DNA of 64,000 bases from Paracoccus salipaludis (GCF_002287065.1 NZ_NSJZ01000002.1:248001-312000), one strand, 5' to 3'. Positions 40,046 to 48,814 are shown, counted from the first letter of the stretch. The notes: generated from the sequence alone by a model not told the origin. Translations and numbers: made by a program.

Positions 40046-41257
40046 TCACACCCGCTCGATGATCGTTGCCGCGCCCATGCCGGACGCGATGCACAGGGTC
40101 GCCAGACCCGTTTCCTTGTCCTGCCGTTCCAGTTCGTCCAGCAGCGTGCCGATGATGATGGCGCCGGTCGCGCCCAGCGGATGGCCCATCGCCATCGCCC
40201 CGCCGTTCACGTTGACGCGCGCCGGATCGACCTGGAAGGCCTGCATGAAGCGCAGCACGACCGAGGCAAAGGCCTCGTTCACCTCGAACAGGTCGATGTC
40301 CGAGATCGACATCCCGCTGTCGCGCAGGATCTTGTCGGTGACGGGCACCGGTCCGGTCAGCATGATCGTGGGATCGGTGCCGATCTTGGCGGTCGCGCGG
40401 ATGCGCGCCCGGGGCTTGAGGCCGCGTGCCTCGCCCCATTCCCTGCTGCCGATCAGGACCGCCGCGGCCCCGTCCACGATGCCCGACGAGTTGCCGGCGT
40501 GGTGGATATGCTCGATCCGGTCGAGATGGGGGTATTTCAGCAGCGCGACCTTGTCGAAGCCGGGCATGACCTCGCCCATCTCCTTGAAGGCGGGCTTCAG
40601 CTTGGCCAGATCCTCCATCGTCGTGCCGGGACGCATGTATTCGTCATGGTCGAGGATCAGGACGCCGTTCTGGTCGCGCACCGGAACGATGGACTTCGCG
40701 AAGCGGCCTTCTTCCCAGGCCTTCGCGGCGCGGCGCTGGGATTCAAGGGCCAGCGCGTCGGCTTCATCCCGGGTGAAGCCGTATTCGGTGGCGATGATGT
40801 CGGCGGAAATGCCCTGCGGGACGAAATAGGTCTTCATGGCAAGGCTGGGGTCCACGGCGATCGCCGCCCCGTCCGAGCCCATCGCCACGCGGCCCATCAT
40901 CTCGACGCCGCCGGCGATATAGGCGCCGCCCGCGCCCGCCTTGACCTGGTTGGCGGCAAGGTTCACCGCCTCCATGCCGCTGGCGCAGAAGCGGTTGATC
41001 GACAGGCCGGGGATGCTTTCGTCCAAGTTTGACAGCAGCACGGCGGACCGGGCAAGACAGCCGCCCTGTTCGCCGACCTGGGTCACGTTGCCCCAGATCA
41101 CGTCCTCGACCGCCTGGCCGTCCAGCCCGTTGCGTTCCTTGACCGCGTTCAGCAGGCGCGCGGACAGGGCCACCGAGGTGACCTCGTGCAGGCTGCCGTC
41201 CTTGCGGCCCTTGCCGCGCGGCGTGCGGGCCGCGTCATAGATGTAGGCGTCGGTCAT
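40046..41257 (-). CDS. fadI: Acetyl-CoA C-acyltransferase (3-ketoacyl-CoA thiolase)
   Basis: The 403-aa product has the nucleophilic Cys91 in NRFCASGMEA, the second catalytic cysteine near the C-terminus (C389, CIASGMGA), His359 in GHPLGATGA and the NEAFA motif. It cleaves 3-ketoacyl-CoA with CoA to acetyl-CoA and a shortened acyl-CoA. It is coupled to the FadJ-like gene (7-base gap) and lies 10 bases after the GST gene. The FadI versus FadA label is not certain. Confidence 0.9.
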   Translation of the reverse strand: MTDAYIYDAARTPRGKGRKDGSLHEVTSVALSARLLNAVKERNGLDGQAVEDVIWGNVTQVGEQGGCLARSAVLLSNLDESIPGLSINRFCASGMEAVNLAANQVKAGAGGAYIAGGVEMMGRVAMGSDGAAIAVDPSLAMKTYFVPQGISADIIATEYGFTRDEADALALESQRRAAKAWEEGRFAKSIVPVRDQNGVLILDHDEYMRPGTTMEDLAKLKPAFKEMGEVMPGFDKVALLKYPHLDRIEHIHHAGNSSGIVDGAAAVLIGSREWGEARGLKPRARIRATAKIGTDPTIMLTGPVPVTDKILRDSGMSISDIDLFEVNEAFASVVLRFMQAFQVDPARVNVNGGAMAMGHPLGATGAIIIGTLLDELERQDKETGLATLCIASGMGAATIIERV

Positions 41258-41267
41258 GCGTCCTCCT

Positions 41268-41894
41268 TCAGGCCCGGTCGGCAGGGCTGCCGGGCATCAG
41301 ATCATAGGGGTGCTTCCAGCCCGGCAGACCCGCGATGCGGTCCAGCCAGGCGTCGATATGGGGCCAGTCGGCGCGGTCGAAGCCGAAGGGCTCGGGGTAA
41401 TACAGATAGCCGCAGCAGGCGAAGTCGGCGATCGTGGGCTCGGCGTCGGCCACCCACCCGCGGGATGCGAGATGGTCGTTCAGCACCTGGTAGGCGGCTT
41501 TAAGGCGGCCCTGCTGGAAGGCGATCACCTCGGCGGGGCGCTTCTCGGGGGGCAGGAAGTTCGACAGGAAGCGCGTCGAGCCCGCAAGGCCCGAAAGCTT
41601 GTGGTTGTCCCAGAAGAGCCAGCGCAGGACCTCGCTGCGGTCCGTGCCGCCGAAGCGGCCGGTGCGCCCGGCCACGTGCAGCTGGATCACGGCGGACTGG
41701 GTCAGCGTCAGGTCGCCGTCCCGCAGGACCGGCACCTCGCCCATCGGGTTCAGGGCGCGGAAGGCGGGGCTGCGCGCCTCGCCGTTGAAGAAATCGACCT
41801 TGACGGGCTCCCAGGGGAAGCCTGCCAGTTCCATGGTCAGCGCGGCCTTGTAGGCGTTGCCAGATTCACCGAAGCACCAGAGTTGCGCCGTCAT
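41268..41894 (-). CDS. Glutathione S-transferase family protein
   Basis: A 208-aa protein with a thioredoxin-like N-terminal domain (MTAQLWCFGESGNAYKAAL, VPVLRDGDL) and a helical C-terminal domain. It lies between the acyl-CoA dehydrogenase and thiolase genes. ATG 41894 was chosen over an ATG seven codons upstream. Neither physiological substrate nor reason for its place in a beta-oxidation operon is clear; detoxification of reactive enoyl intermediates is one possibility. Confidence 0.85.
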   Translation of the reverse strand: MTAQLWCFGESGNAYKAALTMELAGFPWEPVKVDFFNGEARSPAFRALNPMGEVPVLRDGDLTLTQSAVIQLHVAGRTGRFGGTDRSEVLRWLFWDNHKLSGLAGSTRFLSNFLPPEKRPAEVIAFQQGRLKAAYQVLNDHLASRGWVADAEPTIADFACCGYLYYPEPFGFDRADWPHIDAWLDRIAGLPGWKHPYDLMPGSPADRA

Positions 41895-41913
41895 TCCTGC
41901 CCCCGTCGTTGCC

Positions 41914-41980
41914 ACCGGGGGCTTCGCGCCCCCATCGTGATATATGACGATCCCCCGCGGGATATTTCCGCGAAGAAGAA
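41914..41980. repeat. Copy C of structured spacer repeat, with A/D/E-type tail
   Basis: The gap between the GST start and the acyl-CoA dehydrogenase stop (41895-42200, 306 bases) holds no gene. It contains this element: 41914-41967 matches copy B at 7809-7859 (two hairpins and CCCGCGGG), then CCGCGAAGAAGAA to 41980. Farther along lies copy D at 42135-42162. The rest (about 41981-42134) shows a small hairpin (TCTCGTGAGA) and no obvious signal. Confidence 0.75.
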
Positions 41981-42134
41981 TCTCGTGAGAGATTAACCGT
42001 TTCTCAAGGTTTCGCCTTCAGCATTGTTTTCACGGTACAGGCTGGGAAGCCGATGACCGTCGAAGGAGAAGGACGCCTCGGTCCGCCAGAGATGCCCAAG
42101 GGCCGCGCGGGCCGAGGCCGCAGTCCGGCCTGCG

Positions 42135-42162
42135 TTCTTCTTCGCCCAAACATCCCCGCCGG
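42135..42162 (-). repeat. Copy D of dispersed GGGATATTT...AAGAA element
   Basis: Minus-strand CCGGCGGGGATGTTTGGG then CGAAGAAGAA, 38 bases downstream of the acyl-CoA dehydrogenase stop. It matches copies A, C-tail and E. Confidence 0.55.
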
Positions 42163-42200
42163 AGGCTCCGGCCGTGCCGCCGGCGGGGAGGGTGGGCACC

Positions 42201-43976
42201 TCAGAACTGCTCGGCCGCCAGCGCCATCACCGTGTCCGAGCCCGACTGGATGCGGGCCAGGTGCGTCGCGGTCATCGGCAGTTGCCGCTTCATGTAGTAG
42301 CGGCCGGTCGCCAGCTTGGTCCGGTAGAACTCGGCGTCCCCACGGCCTTCGTCCAGCGCCTTCTGCGCGGCGACGGCCATCCGCCCCCACATCAGGCCCA
42401 GCACCGTGTGCCCGAAGAGGTGCATGAAGTCGTAGGAACCCGCCAGCGCGTCGTTCGGGTTCTTCATGCCGCGTTCCATGAAGAACATGGCCGCCGACTG
42501 AAGGTCCTTGGACGCGGCCTTCAGGGGCTCGAGGAAGTCGGCCTTCAGCGCCGCGTTGCCCTCGTTCTCGCGGATGAAGCCCTTGACCATCTCGAAGAAG
42601 CCCATGACGTGCTTGCCGCCGTCCAGCGCCAGCTTGCGTCCCACGAGGTCCAGCGCCTGGATGCCGTTCGCGCCCTCGTAGATCATGGCGATGCGGGCGT
42701 CGCGCACGAACTGCGACATGCCCCATTCCTCGATATAGCCGTGGCCGCCATAGACCTGCTGGGCCTGCACCGTGCCCTCGAAGCCCTTGTCGGTCAGGAA
42801 GCCCTTGATGACGGGGGTCAGCAGCGAAACGAGGCCCTCGGCCTGCGCGTCGCCCGCATGGCCGCGGTCGATCAGGTCGGCGCCCCAGAAGGTCAGCGCG
42901 CGGGCGCCTTCCAGGAGGGATTTCTGGTCCATCAGCGCGCGGCGGATGTCGGGGTGGACGATCAGCGGGTCGGCGGGACCCGACGGGTTCTGCGCGCCTG
43001 TCACCGCGCGGCCCTGCAGGCGGTCGCGGGCATAGATGACGGCGTTCTGATAGGCGGCCTCGGCCACCGCATAGCCCTGCAGGCCCACGCCCAGCCGCGC
43101 CTCGTTCATCATGGTGAACATGGCGCGCATGCCCTTGTGCAGATCGCCCAGGAGCCAGCCCTTCGCCCCGTCATAGTTCATGACGCAGGTCGAGTTGCCG
43201 TGGATGCCCATCTTCTCCTCGATCTTGCCGACCGAGACGGGCTGGCGCTCGCCCAAGCTGCCGTCCTCGTTCACCAGGAACTTCGGCACGATGAACAGGC
43301 TGATGCCCTTGGTGCCCTCGCCGCCGCCCGGCGCCTTGGCCAGCACCAGGTGGATGACGTTCTCCGACATGTCATGGTCGCCGGCCGAGATGAAGATCTT
43401 CTGGCCGGTGATCAGGTAGCTGCCATCCTCCTGCGGCTCGGCGCGGGTCCGCAGCATCCCCAGGTCCGTGCCGCAATGGGGCTCGGTCAGGTTCATGGTG
43501 CCGGTCCAGTCGCAGGAAACCATCTTCGGCAGGTAGGTGCGCTTCTGCTCGTCCGTGCCATGGGCATGGATGGCGGAATAGGCGCCATGGGTCAGGCCCT
43601 GGTACATGTTGAAGGCCATGTTGGCCGCCACGAAGATCTCGCCCGTGGCCACGCCCATGACATAGGCCATTCCCTGGCCGCCGTATTCGGGATCGCAGTC
43701 GAGGCCGGTCCAGCCGCCCTCCTTCACGGCCTCGAAGGCGGCCTTGAAGCCTTCGGGCGTGCGGACGACGCCGTTTTCCAGCACGCAGCCCTGCTGGTCG
43801 CCGACGGCGTTCAGGGGCGCCAGCACCTCGCTGGCCAGCTGGCCGGCGGCCTCCAGGATCGCCTCGGTGAACGAGGGCTCCAGGTCGGTGCGGCCGGGCA
43901 GGTCCGAGGCGGATACCTCAAGGACGTCATGCAGCAGGAACTGCATGTCGCGGATCGGGGCGTTGTAGGCGGTCAT
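42201..43976 (-). CDS. Acyl-CoA dehydrogenase (DmdC/long-form type)
   Basis: A 591-aa FAD enzyme with an extended C-terminal domain, the length of DmdC-like acyl-CoA dehydrogenases rather than the usual 380-aa form. The FAD-linked motifs ([26 protein letters not shown]) and the catalytic-region [13 protein letters not shown] are present. It starts beta-oxidation by introducing the 2,3-double bond; an alternative substrate is 3-methylmercaptopropionyl-CoA (DmdC). Its ATG is in a 4-base overlap with the stop of a small ORF. Confidence 0.92.
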   Translation of the reverse strand: MTAYNAPIRDMQFLLHDVLEVSASDLPGRTDLEPSFTEAILEAAGQLASEVLAPLNAVGDQQGCVLENGVVRTPEGFKAAFEAVKEGGWTGLDCDPEYGGQGMAYVMGVATGEIFVAANMAFNMYQGLTHGAYSAIHAHGTDEQKRTYLPKMVSCDWTGTMNLTEPHCGTDLGMLRTRAEPQEDGSYLITGQKIFISAGDHDMSENVIHLVLAKAPGGGEGTKGISLFIVPKFLVNEDGSLGERQPVSVGKIEEKMGIHGNSTCVMNYDGAKGWLLGDLHKGMRAMFTMMNEARLGVGLQGYAVAEAAYQNAVIYARDRLQGRAVTGAQNPSGPADPLIVHPDIRRALMDQKSLLEGARALTFWGADLIDRGHAGDAQAEGLVSLLTPVIKGFLTDKGFEGTVQAQQVYGGHGYIEEWGMSQFVRDARIAMIYEGANGIQALDLVGRKLALDGGKHVMGFFEMVKGFIRENEGNAALKADFLEPLKAASKDLQSAAMFFMERGMKNPNDALAGSYDFMHLFGHTVLGLMWGRMAVAAQKALDEGRGDAEFYRTKLATGRYYMKRQLPMTATHLARIQSGSDTVMALAAEQF

Positions 43977-44116
43977 GGGGCCTCCACGGCAGATGTCGGG
44001 GATGCGGGCGACGCCCGCCCCGGCCTTGCGGCGGGCGCGTTCGGGGTGCGCTGCATCCACGGGATCACGTCGGATGGCTGCCGTGGCGGACGGACGGACA
44101 GCAGAACGTCGGACAT
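43973..44116 (-). CDS. Unannotated 47-codon ORF coupled to acyl-CoA dehydrogenase
   Basis: On the minus strand a 47-aa Pro/Arg/Ala-rich ORF starts at ATG 44116 ([20 protein letters not shown]) behind a strong Shine-Dalgarno GGGGAGGAG eight bases upstream, and ends at a TGA whose ATGA overlap is the acyl-CoA dehydrogenase start. That spacing and overlap are typical of translational coupling. It is too short and low-complexity for domain recognition. It may be a leader peptide controlling the operon, or a small protein. Confidence 0.6.
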   Translation of the reverse strand: MSDVLLSVRPPRQPSDVIPWMQRTPNAPAARPGRASPASPTSAVEAP

Positions 44117-44217
44117 CGCTGAACTCCTCCCCTCGTCAGCCTTGCGGGACAAGAGTTACAGCGCGCCCGCCGCTTCGCCAGCGGAGACGCTGCGTCATCG
44201 CCGCGCTTGCCGGGACG

Positions 44218-44631
44218 TCAGTTCGCCGGGGCCTCGGGGCGGCTGTCGTCGGGGGGCATGTCTTCCAGCAACTGCACCGTTTCGGCACGCAGCTTGCGCA
44301 GGTCGGCCATGGAGGCCTCGATTTCCTCGCGCTGGGCGGCCAGCACGTCCAGCTGGCGGGTGGCCAGGTCCAGCCAGACCTCATACTGCGCGCGCGTGCC
44401 CTGCTGCTGGTAGATCAGCAGCCACTGGCGAATATCTTCCAGGCTGAAGCCGAAGCGGCGGCCGCGCATGATCAGCTTCATGCGGGCGATCTCGCGCGGG
44501 CCATACCAGCGCGCGCGGCCCTCGCGGCGCGGGCTGAGCAGCTCGATATACTCGTAATAGCGCAGCGTGCGTGGAGTCACGTCGAACCGGGCGCACATGT
44601 CCTTGAAACTGATCCAGCTTTCGTCCGGCAT
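44218..44631 (-). CDS. MerR-family regulator of the fatty-acid oxidation operon
   Basis: The 137-aa product has an N-terminal MerR helix-turn-helix (ISFKDMCARFDVTPRTLRYYEYIELLSPRREG), then a coiled-coil dimerisation segment rich in Glu and Arg. It lacks effector-binding cysteines of metal sensors. It is the first gene of the minus-strand unit, immediately before the 47-codon ORF and acyl-CoA dehydrogenase, so it probably regulates them. Start ATG 44631 was chosen over an earlier in-frame start with a poorer N-terminus. Confidence 0.85.
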   Translation of the reverse strand: MPDESWISFKDMCARFDVTPRTLRYYEYIELLSPRREGRARWYGPREIARMKLIMRGRRFGFSLEDIRQWLLIYQQQGTRAQYEVWLDLATRQLDVLAAQREEIEASMADLRKLRAETVQLLEDMPPDDSRPEAPAN

Positions 44632-44755
44632 TCCTTGCGTCCCCGTGCGTCGTGCCGCAACGTAACGCAGCACGACGCAGACCTCAACCGCAACGGGTGG
44701 CGCATCTGCAGCCTTGCGGGGCGGCGGCGGGCAGGGCAGTCATCCCCGAGGCGAC

Positions 44756-45208
44756 ATGGCGAGGACGAGGATGGAACTTCTGCCCGGCACCCGGACCGAG
44801 GACGTGGCCGAGATGGCCCGCATCTTCATGACCGTCATCCCCCATGCCCGCGCCCTGGGGATGGAACTGGTCGAGGCCACCCCCGGCGTGGTCGAGATCG
44901 CGATGCCCTGGAGCGAGGAGTTCGTCGGCGACCCCCGCACAGGCGTCCTGCACGGGGGCGTGATCTCGGCCCTGATGGACACCTGCTGCGGGGCCGCGGT
45001 GATGACCCACCCCACGCGGCCCGCCACGACGGCGACCATCGACCTGAGGATCGACTACCTGCGCTCGGCCACGCCGGGCCAGCGCGTGCGGACGCGGGCC
45101 GAGTGCTTTCACATGACGCGCTCGGTCGCCTTTGTGCGCGCCGTGGCGCGGGACGAGGGCGACACGCTTGTGGCCACGGCCACGGGCAGCTTCACGGTCG
45201 GGGGCTGA
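44756..45208 (+). CDS. PaaI-type hot-dog thioesterase 1
   Basis: A 150-aa hot-dog protein (ATPGVVEIAMPW, GVLHGGVISALMDTCCG, IDLRIDYLRSATPGQ). The acyl-CoA thioesterase motif HGG is intact. ATG 44756 is used; ATG 44771 (MELLPG) is an alternative. It is divergent from the MerR regulator and ends one base before the second thioesterase gene, so the two probably act as a pair or heteromeric hot-dog. Confidence 0.85.
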   Translation: MARTRMELLPGTRTEDVAEMARIFMTVIPHARALGMELVEATPGVVEIAMPWSEEFVGDPRTGVLHGGVISALMDTCCGAAVMTHPTRPATTATIDLRIDYLRSATPGQRVRTRAECFHMTRSVAFVRAVARDEGDTLVATATGSFTVGG

Positions 45209-45209
45209 G

Positions 45210-45671
45210 ATGGGCGAGACAGAGATGACGCGCGAATCGGTGATCGACCGGCTGCTGGCGCGGGTGCCCTATGTCCGCTGGCTGGGGGTCACGGTGGACC
45301 GCCGGGGGGACGAGCTGACGGCCGTGCTGCCCTTTTCCGACAAGCTGATCGGCAACCCGGTGCTGCCCGCCCTGCATGGCGGCGTCACGGCGGCCTTTCT
45401 TGAGACAACGGCAGTGCTGGGCCTGCTCTGGGCCACGCTGGACGGCAGGCACGGCCTGCCGGACGGGGACGAGGGGCTGCCGCGGCTGCCCAAGACCATC
45501 GACTTCACGGTGGACTACCTGCGCTCCGGCACGGCACGGGACGCTTACGCGCGGGCCCGCGTGGTGCGGCTGGGGCGACGCTATGCCAGCGTGCAGGTCG
45601 AGGCCTGGCAGGACAGCCGCGACCGTCCCTTCGCCCAGGCCAACGGGCATTTCCTGATGCCGCAGGGGTAA
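45210..45671 (+). CDS. PaaI-type hot-dog thioesterase 2
   Basis: A 153-aa hot-dog protein with the core GNPVLPALHGGVTAAFLETTAVLG and IDFTVDYLRSG segments. It lies one base after thioesterase 1, so both are probably translated together and may form a mixed oligomer. Alternative start ATG 45225. Ends upstream of a bidirectional terminator. Substrate unknown. Confidence 0.82.
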   Translation: MGETEMTRESVIDRLLARVPYVRWLGVTVDRRGDELTAVLPFSDKLIGNPVLPALHGGVTAAFLETTAVLGLLWATLDGRHGLPDGDEGLPRLPKTIDFTVDYLRSGTARDAYARARVVRLGRRYASVQVEAWQDSRDRPFAQANGHFLMPQG

Positions 45672-45699
45672 GCTGCCCGGAGCGGCCCGAGCCAGAAAA

Positions 45700-45723
45700 A
45701 AGGCCCCCTGAAGGGGGCCTTTG
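45700..45723. terminator. Bidirectional terminator between thioesterase and zeta-like genes
   Basis: An 11-bp stem (AAAGGCCCCCT/AGGGGGCCTTT) with a 2-base loop between convergent genes, with A-tract before it (AGAAAAAA) and T after it. Confidence 0.88.
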
Positions 45724-45740
45724 CGCCGTTTGCGGGCCGC

Positions 45741-46055
45741 TCAGGCTTCCGAGGCGATCTGGCGGCGTGCTTCCTCGCGCAGTTCGACCATCTTGGCGCG
45801 GATCGTCGCCTCGTCGGTGCGGCCGGCCAGGTCCTCGCTGAGCTTGCGGAACACGTCGTCCTCGCCCGGCTCCTCGAAGTCCGAGGTCACGACGGTCAGC
45901 GCATAGGTCCGCGCCTCGTCGCCGTTCTTCCCCAGCAGGCCCGCCGCCCATTCGCCCAGCAGGCGGTTGCGGCGCGCCTCGGCCTTGAAGCGCAGTTCGG
46001 CGTCATGGGCGAACTTGGTTTCAAAGGACCGTTCGCGGTCGTCGAAGGTGGTCAT
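45741..46055 (-). CDS. DUF1476 protein, F1-ATPase inhibitor zeta subunit type
   Basis: A 104-aa helical protein (MTTFDDRERSFETKFAHDAE start, LGEWAAGLLGKNGDEARTYA, VRKxLS-like DDVFRKLSEDLAG). It matches the zeta subunit of Paracoccus denitrificans, which inhibits the ATPase activity of the F1 sector in the hydrolytic direction. Encoded far from the Fo genes (30.1-33.1 kb), as I recall for related genomes. It is divergent from purC. Confidence 0.88.
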   Translation of the reverse strand: MTTFDDRERSFETKFAHDAELRFKAEARRNRLLGEWAAGLLGKNGDEARTYALTVVTSDFEEPGEDDVFRKLSEDLAGRTDEATIRAKMVELREEARRQIASEA

Positions 46056-46189
46056 CGCGGCCTCCGTTGCAAGATTGCGCCTGATATGCCCATGCGGCCT
46101 GACTCAAGCAAGCCCGTATTGCCCCCGCAGGGCGAACGGCGTTATGGGTGCGGCGAGTTCCCCAGCTTTCCCGGACGAAAGGCGCGATC

Positions 46190-46948
46190 ATGGCCCCCAG
46201 GCGCAAGAAGATCTATGAGGGCAAGGCCAAGATCCTTTACGAAGGCACCGAGCCCGGCACCCTGATCCAGTATTTCAAGGATGACGCCACCGCCTTCAAC
46301 GCACAGAAGAAGGCCGTGATCGAGGGAAAGGGCGTGCTGAACAACCGCCTGTCCGAGTTCTTCATGCAGGGCCTGGGCAACATCGGCGTGCCGACCCATT
46401 TCATCCGCCGCATCAACATGCGCGAGCAGCTGATCCGGCAGGTCGAGATCATCCCGCTGGAGGTGATCGTGCGGAACTTCGCCGCCGGGTCCATCGCCAA
46501 GCGGCTGGGGATGGAGGAGGGGACCCAGCTGCCCCGTCCCATCGTCGAATACAGCTACAAGAACGACGAGCTGGGCGACCCCATGGTGTCCGAGGAATAC
46601 GTGATCGCCTTCGGCTGGGCGACCCAGCAGGACCTGGACGACATCGTCAGCCTCGCGCTGCGCGTCAACGACTTCCTGTCGGGCGTCTTCTACGGCGTCG
46701 GCATCAAGCTGATCGACTTCAAGATCGAGATCGGCCGCATCTGGGACGGCGATTTCATGCGGCTGGTCGTGGCCGACGAGATCAGCCCCGACAGCTGCCG
46801 GCTGTGGGACGTCAAGACCGGGCAGAAGCTGGACAAGGACGTGTTCCGCCGCGACCTGGGCAGCCTGACCGACGCTTATACCGAGGTCGCGCGTCGCCTG
46901 GGCGTGATGCCGGCCGCAGCCCCCGTCAAGCCCACGCTGATCAACTGA
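46190..46948 (+). CDS. purC: Phosphoribosylaminoimidazole-succinocarboxamide synthase
   Basis: SAICAR synthetase, step 8 of purine synthesis. The 252-aa product has the N-terminal [12 protein letters not shown], the [15 protein letters not shown] segment, the [17 protein letters not shown] block and the C-terminal [12 protein letters not shown] motif. ATG 46190. purS follows after 13 bases. Confidence 0.95.
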   Translation: MAPRRKKIYEGKAKILYEGTEPGTLIQYFKDDATAFNAQKKAVIEGKGVLNNRLSEFFMQGLGNIGVPTHFIRRINMREQLIRQVEIIPLEVIVRNFAAGSIAKRLGMEEGTQLPRPIVEYSYKNDELGDPMVSEEYVIAFGWATQQDLDDIVSLALRVNDFLSGVFYGVGIKLIDFKIEIGRIWDGDFMRLVVADEISPDSCRLWDVKTGQKLDKDVFRRDLGSLTDAYTEVARRLGVMPAAAPVKPTLIN

Positions 46949-46961
46949 AGGAACGCCGCGC

Positions 46962-47201
46962 ATGAAAGCGAAAGTCACGATCATGCTGAAGAACGGCGTC
47001 CTCGATCCCCAGGGCGAGGCGATCCGCCACGCGCTGGGCATGCTGGGCTTTTCCGGCGTGAACGGCGTCCGGCAGGGCAAGGTGATCGAACTGGACCTGG
47101 CCGCCGAGGATCGCGCCGCGGCCGAGGCCGAGGTGGGCCGGATGTGCGAAACGCTGCTGGCCAACACGGTCATCGAAAGCTGGCGCGTCGAGATCCTGTG
47201 A
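46962..47201 (+). CDS. purS: Phosphoribosylformylglycinamidine synthase subunit PurS
   Basis: A 79-aa protein, full length for PurS (MKAKVTIMLKNGVLDPQGEAI, GFSGVNGVRQGKVIEL). It bridges PurL and PurQ in formylglycinamidine ribonucleotide synthase. In many relatives purQ follows directly; here a terminator and the LysR gene come next. It starts 13 bases after purC. Confidence 0.93.
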   Translation: MKAKVTIMLKNGVLDPQGEAIRHALGMLGFSGVNGVRQGKVIELDLAAEDRAAAEAEVGRMCETLLANTVIESWRVEIL

Positions 47202-47261
47202 GCGCCTGCCGGCGCGGGCCGGGGCGCTGCCCCGCTCGGGCCGTGCCCCTTGCTCGCCCGG

Positions 47262-47281
47262 AACCGTCCACCGGACGGTTT
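47262..47281 (+). terminator. Hairpin downstream of purS
   Basis: An 8-bp stem (AACCGTCC/GGACGGTT) with a 3-base loop, followed by T. It lies 60 bases after the purS stop, and ends a purCS transcript. Confidence 0.65.
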
Positions 47282-47297
47282 CGCGGGCGCCCGCAAG

Positions 47298-47322
47298 CCC
47301 GGGATATTCGGGCGAAGAAGAA
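47298..47322 (+). repeat. Copy E of dispersed GGGATATTT...AAGAA element
   Basis: Plus-strand CCCGGGATATTCGGG followed by CGAAGAAGAA, after the purS terminator and before the LysR start. It matches copies A, C-tail and D. Confidence 0.55.
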
Positions 47323-47340
47323 CAAGCTGGGGTCGGGTCC

Positions 47341-48210
47341 ATGATCGACCGGCTTCACGCCTTCATGGTGCTGGCGCGCGAGCGGCATTTCGGCCGCGCG
47401 GCCGAGGCGCTGGGGGTCACCCAGCCCTCGCTGTCCTCGGCGCTGAAGTCGCTGGAGGATCAGCTGGGCGTGCAGCTTGTGCGCCGCGGGTCCCGTTTCC
47501 TCGGGCTGACGCCCGAAGGCGAGCGGGTGCTCGAATGGGCGCGGCGCATCGTGGGCGACGTCCGCACCATGCAGGCGGAACTGCGGGCGACGCGCAGCGG
47601 CGTGTCGGGGCGGCTGCGGCTGGGCGTGATCCCGACGGCGATGCCGCGCATCGCGGAACTGACGGCGCCCTTCCTGGCGCGCCATCCCGCCGCCGAGGTC
47701 ACGATCCTGTCGCGGTCGTCGGACGAAATCCGCGACCAGATCGCCGCGCTGGAACTGGACGCGGGCGTGACCTACCTGGACGGCGAGCATCTGGGGCGGC
47801 TGCGGACGATCCCCCTGTTCCTGGAAACGCTGTGCCTGGTAGACCGGACAGAGGAGGGCGGGCCGGTGTCCTGGGCCGAGGCGGCGCGGCGGCCCCTGTG
47901 CCTGCTGACGCCCGACATGCAGAACCGCCGGATCGTGGCCGCGCGACTGGCCGAGGCGGACGCGCCGGCGGTGCCGCGGGTGGAATCCAACTCGATGCTG
48001 GCGATCCTGTCCCACGTGGCAGCCGGCGGCTGGGCCGCGATCCTGCCGCAGGCGCTGGCGGACGGGCTGCCCTTGCCCCCGGGTGTCAGGGCCCGGCCGC
48101 TGTCGGGCGGGCCGGGAAACATGGTCGGGCTGGTGCTGGCCGCGCGGGAGCCGCTGCCGCCCTTGCTTGAGGCCATGGTGCAGGTGACGGGGCATGCATT
48201 CGATAGATAG
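47341..48210 (+). CDS. LysR-family regulator, probable formate dehydrogenase activator (FdsR-like)
   Basis: The 289-aa product has an N-terminal winged HTH (MIDRLHAFMVLARERHFGRAAEALGVTQPSLSSALKSLE) split here into LARERHFGRAAEALG and VTQPSLSSALKSLED. A periplasmic-binding-like effector domain follows, with GRLRLGVIPTAMP. It lies 89 bases upstream of fdsG and runs in the same direction. A LysR box lies at its 3' end, overlapping its stop codon. In Cupriavidus a LysR regulator (FdsR) sits by the fds operon. Regulation of fds here is inferred, not shown. Confidence 0.85.
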   Translation: MIDRLHAFMVLARERHFGRAAEALGVTQPSLSSALKSLEDQLGVQLVRRGSRFLGLTPEGERVLEWARRIVGDVRTMQAELRATRSGVSGRLRLGVIPTAMPRIAELTAPFLARHPAAEVTILSRSSDEIRDQIAALELDAGVTYLDGEHLGRLRTIPLFLETLCLVDRTEEGGPVSWAEAARRPLCLLTPDMQNRRIVAARLAEADAPAVPRVESNSMLAILSHVAAGGWAAILPQALADGLPLPPGVRARPLSGGPGNMVGLVLAAREPLPPLLEAMVQVTGHAFDR

Positions 48211-48252
48211 GCCCTATCGCTGGACGATAGTTCAGGATTGATCAGCCTATCG
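48203..48252. promoter_or_regulatory. LysR-type operator for the fds operon
   Basis: ATAG-N7-CTAT (48203-48217) is a perfect T-N11-A LysR box. It sits in a cluster of four GATAG/CTATC half-sites (48201, 48214, 48225, 48247), forming an inverted repeat CTATCG-N5-CGATAG in the middle. It overlaps the end of the lysR gene and lies about 50 to 95 bases before fdsG. Confidence 0.7.
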
Positions 48253-48298
48253 CCCGGGCTTAACCCTGTGATGCCAGCGGCCATCCCGGAGCAAGCCC

Positions 48299-48814
48299 AT
48301 GCAGTCACCCGCCAATGCGTCCCATCCTCCGAACACGCCGAAGGTTGCGGTTCTGGATGGCGAGGGGCTTGAGCGGCTGCATGCGATCATCGCGCGCCAT
48401 GCGGGGTCCGAGGGACCGCTGCTGCCCATCCTGCATGACGTGCAGGCGGAATGGGGCATGATCCCCGAAGCCGCGCAGCCGATCATCGGCAGCGCGCTGG
48501 GGATGAGCCGCGCCGAGGTTTACGGCGTCGTCAGCTTCTACCACGATTTCCGCGAGGCCCCTGCGGGGCGCCACGTCCTGCGCCTGTGCCGGGCCGAGGC
48601 CTGCCAGTCGGTGGGCGCGGACGCGCTGGCCGAACAGGTGCGGGGGGCTCTGGGGCTGGACTGGCACGAGACGAGCGCGGACGGGCGGCTGACGCTTGAG
48701 CCCGTGTTCTGCCTCGGCCTCTGCGCCTGCGCGCCCGCCGCGCAGATGAATGACCGGCTGGTTGGACGGGCAACCGTGCAGCGTGTCGTCGCGCTGGCCG
48801 AGGGGGCGCGGTGA
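48299..48814 (+). CDS. fdsG: NAD-dependent formate dehydrogenase gamma subunit
   Basis: A 171-aa NuoE-like subunit with a [2Fe-2S] cluster: CRAEACQS and CLGLCAC hold the four cysteines. It links FdsB and FdsA. Its stop shares one base with the fdsB start. First gene of the fds operon. Confidence 0.93.
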   Translation: MQSPANASHPPNTPKVAVLDGEGLERLHAIIARHAGSEGPLLPILHDVQAEWGMIPEAAQPIIGSALGMSRAEVYGVVSFYHDFREAPAGRHVLRLCRAEACQSVGADALAEQVRGALGLDWHETSADGRLTLEPVFCLGLCACAPAAQMNDRLVGRATVQRVVALAEGAR

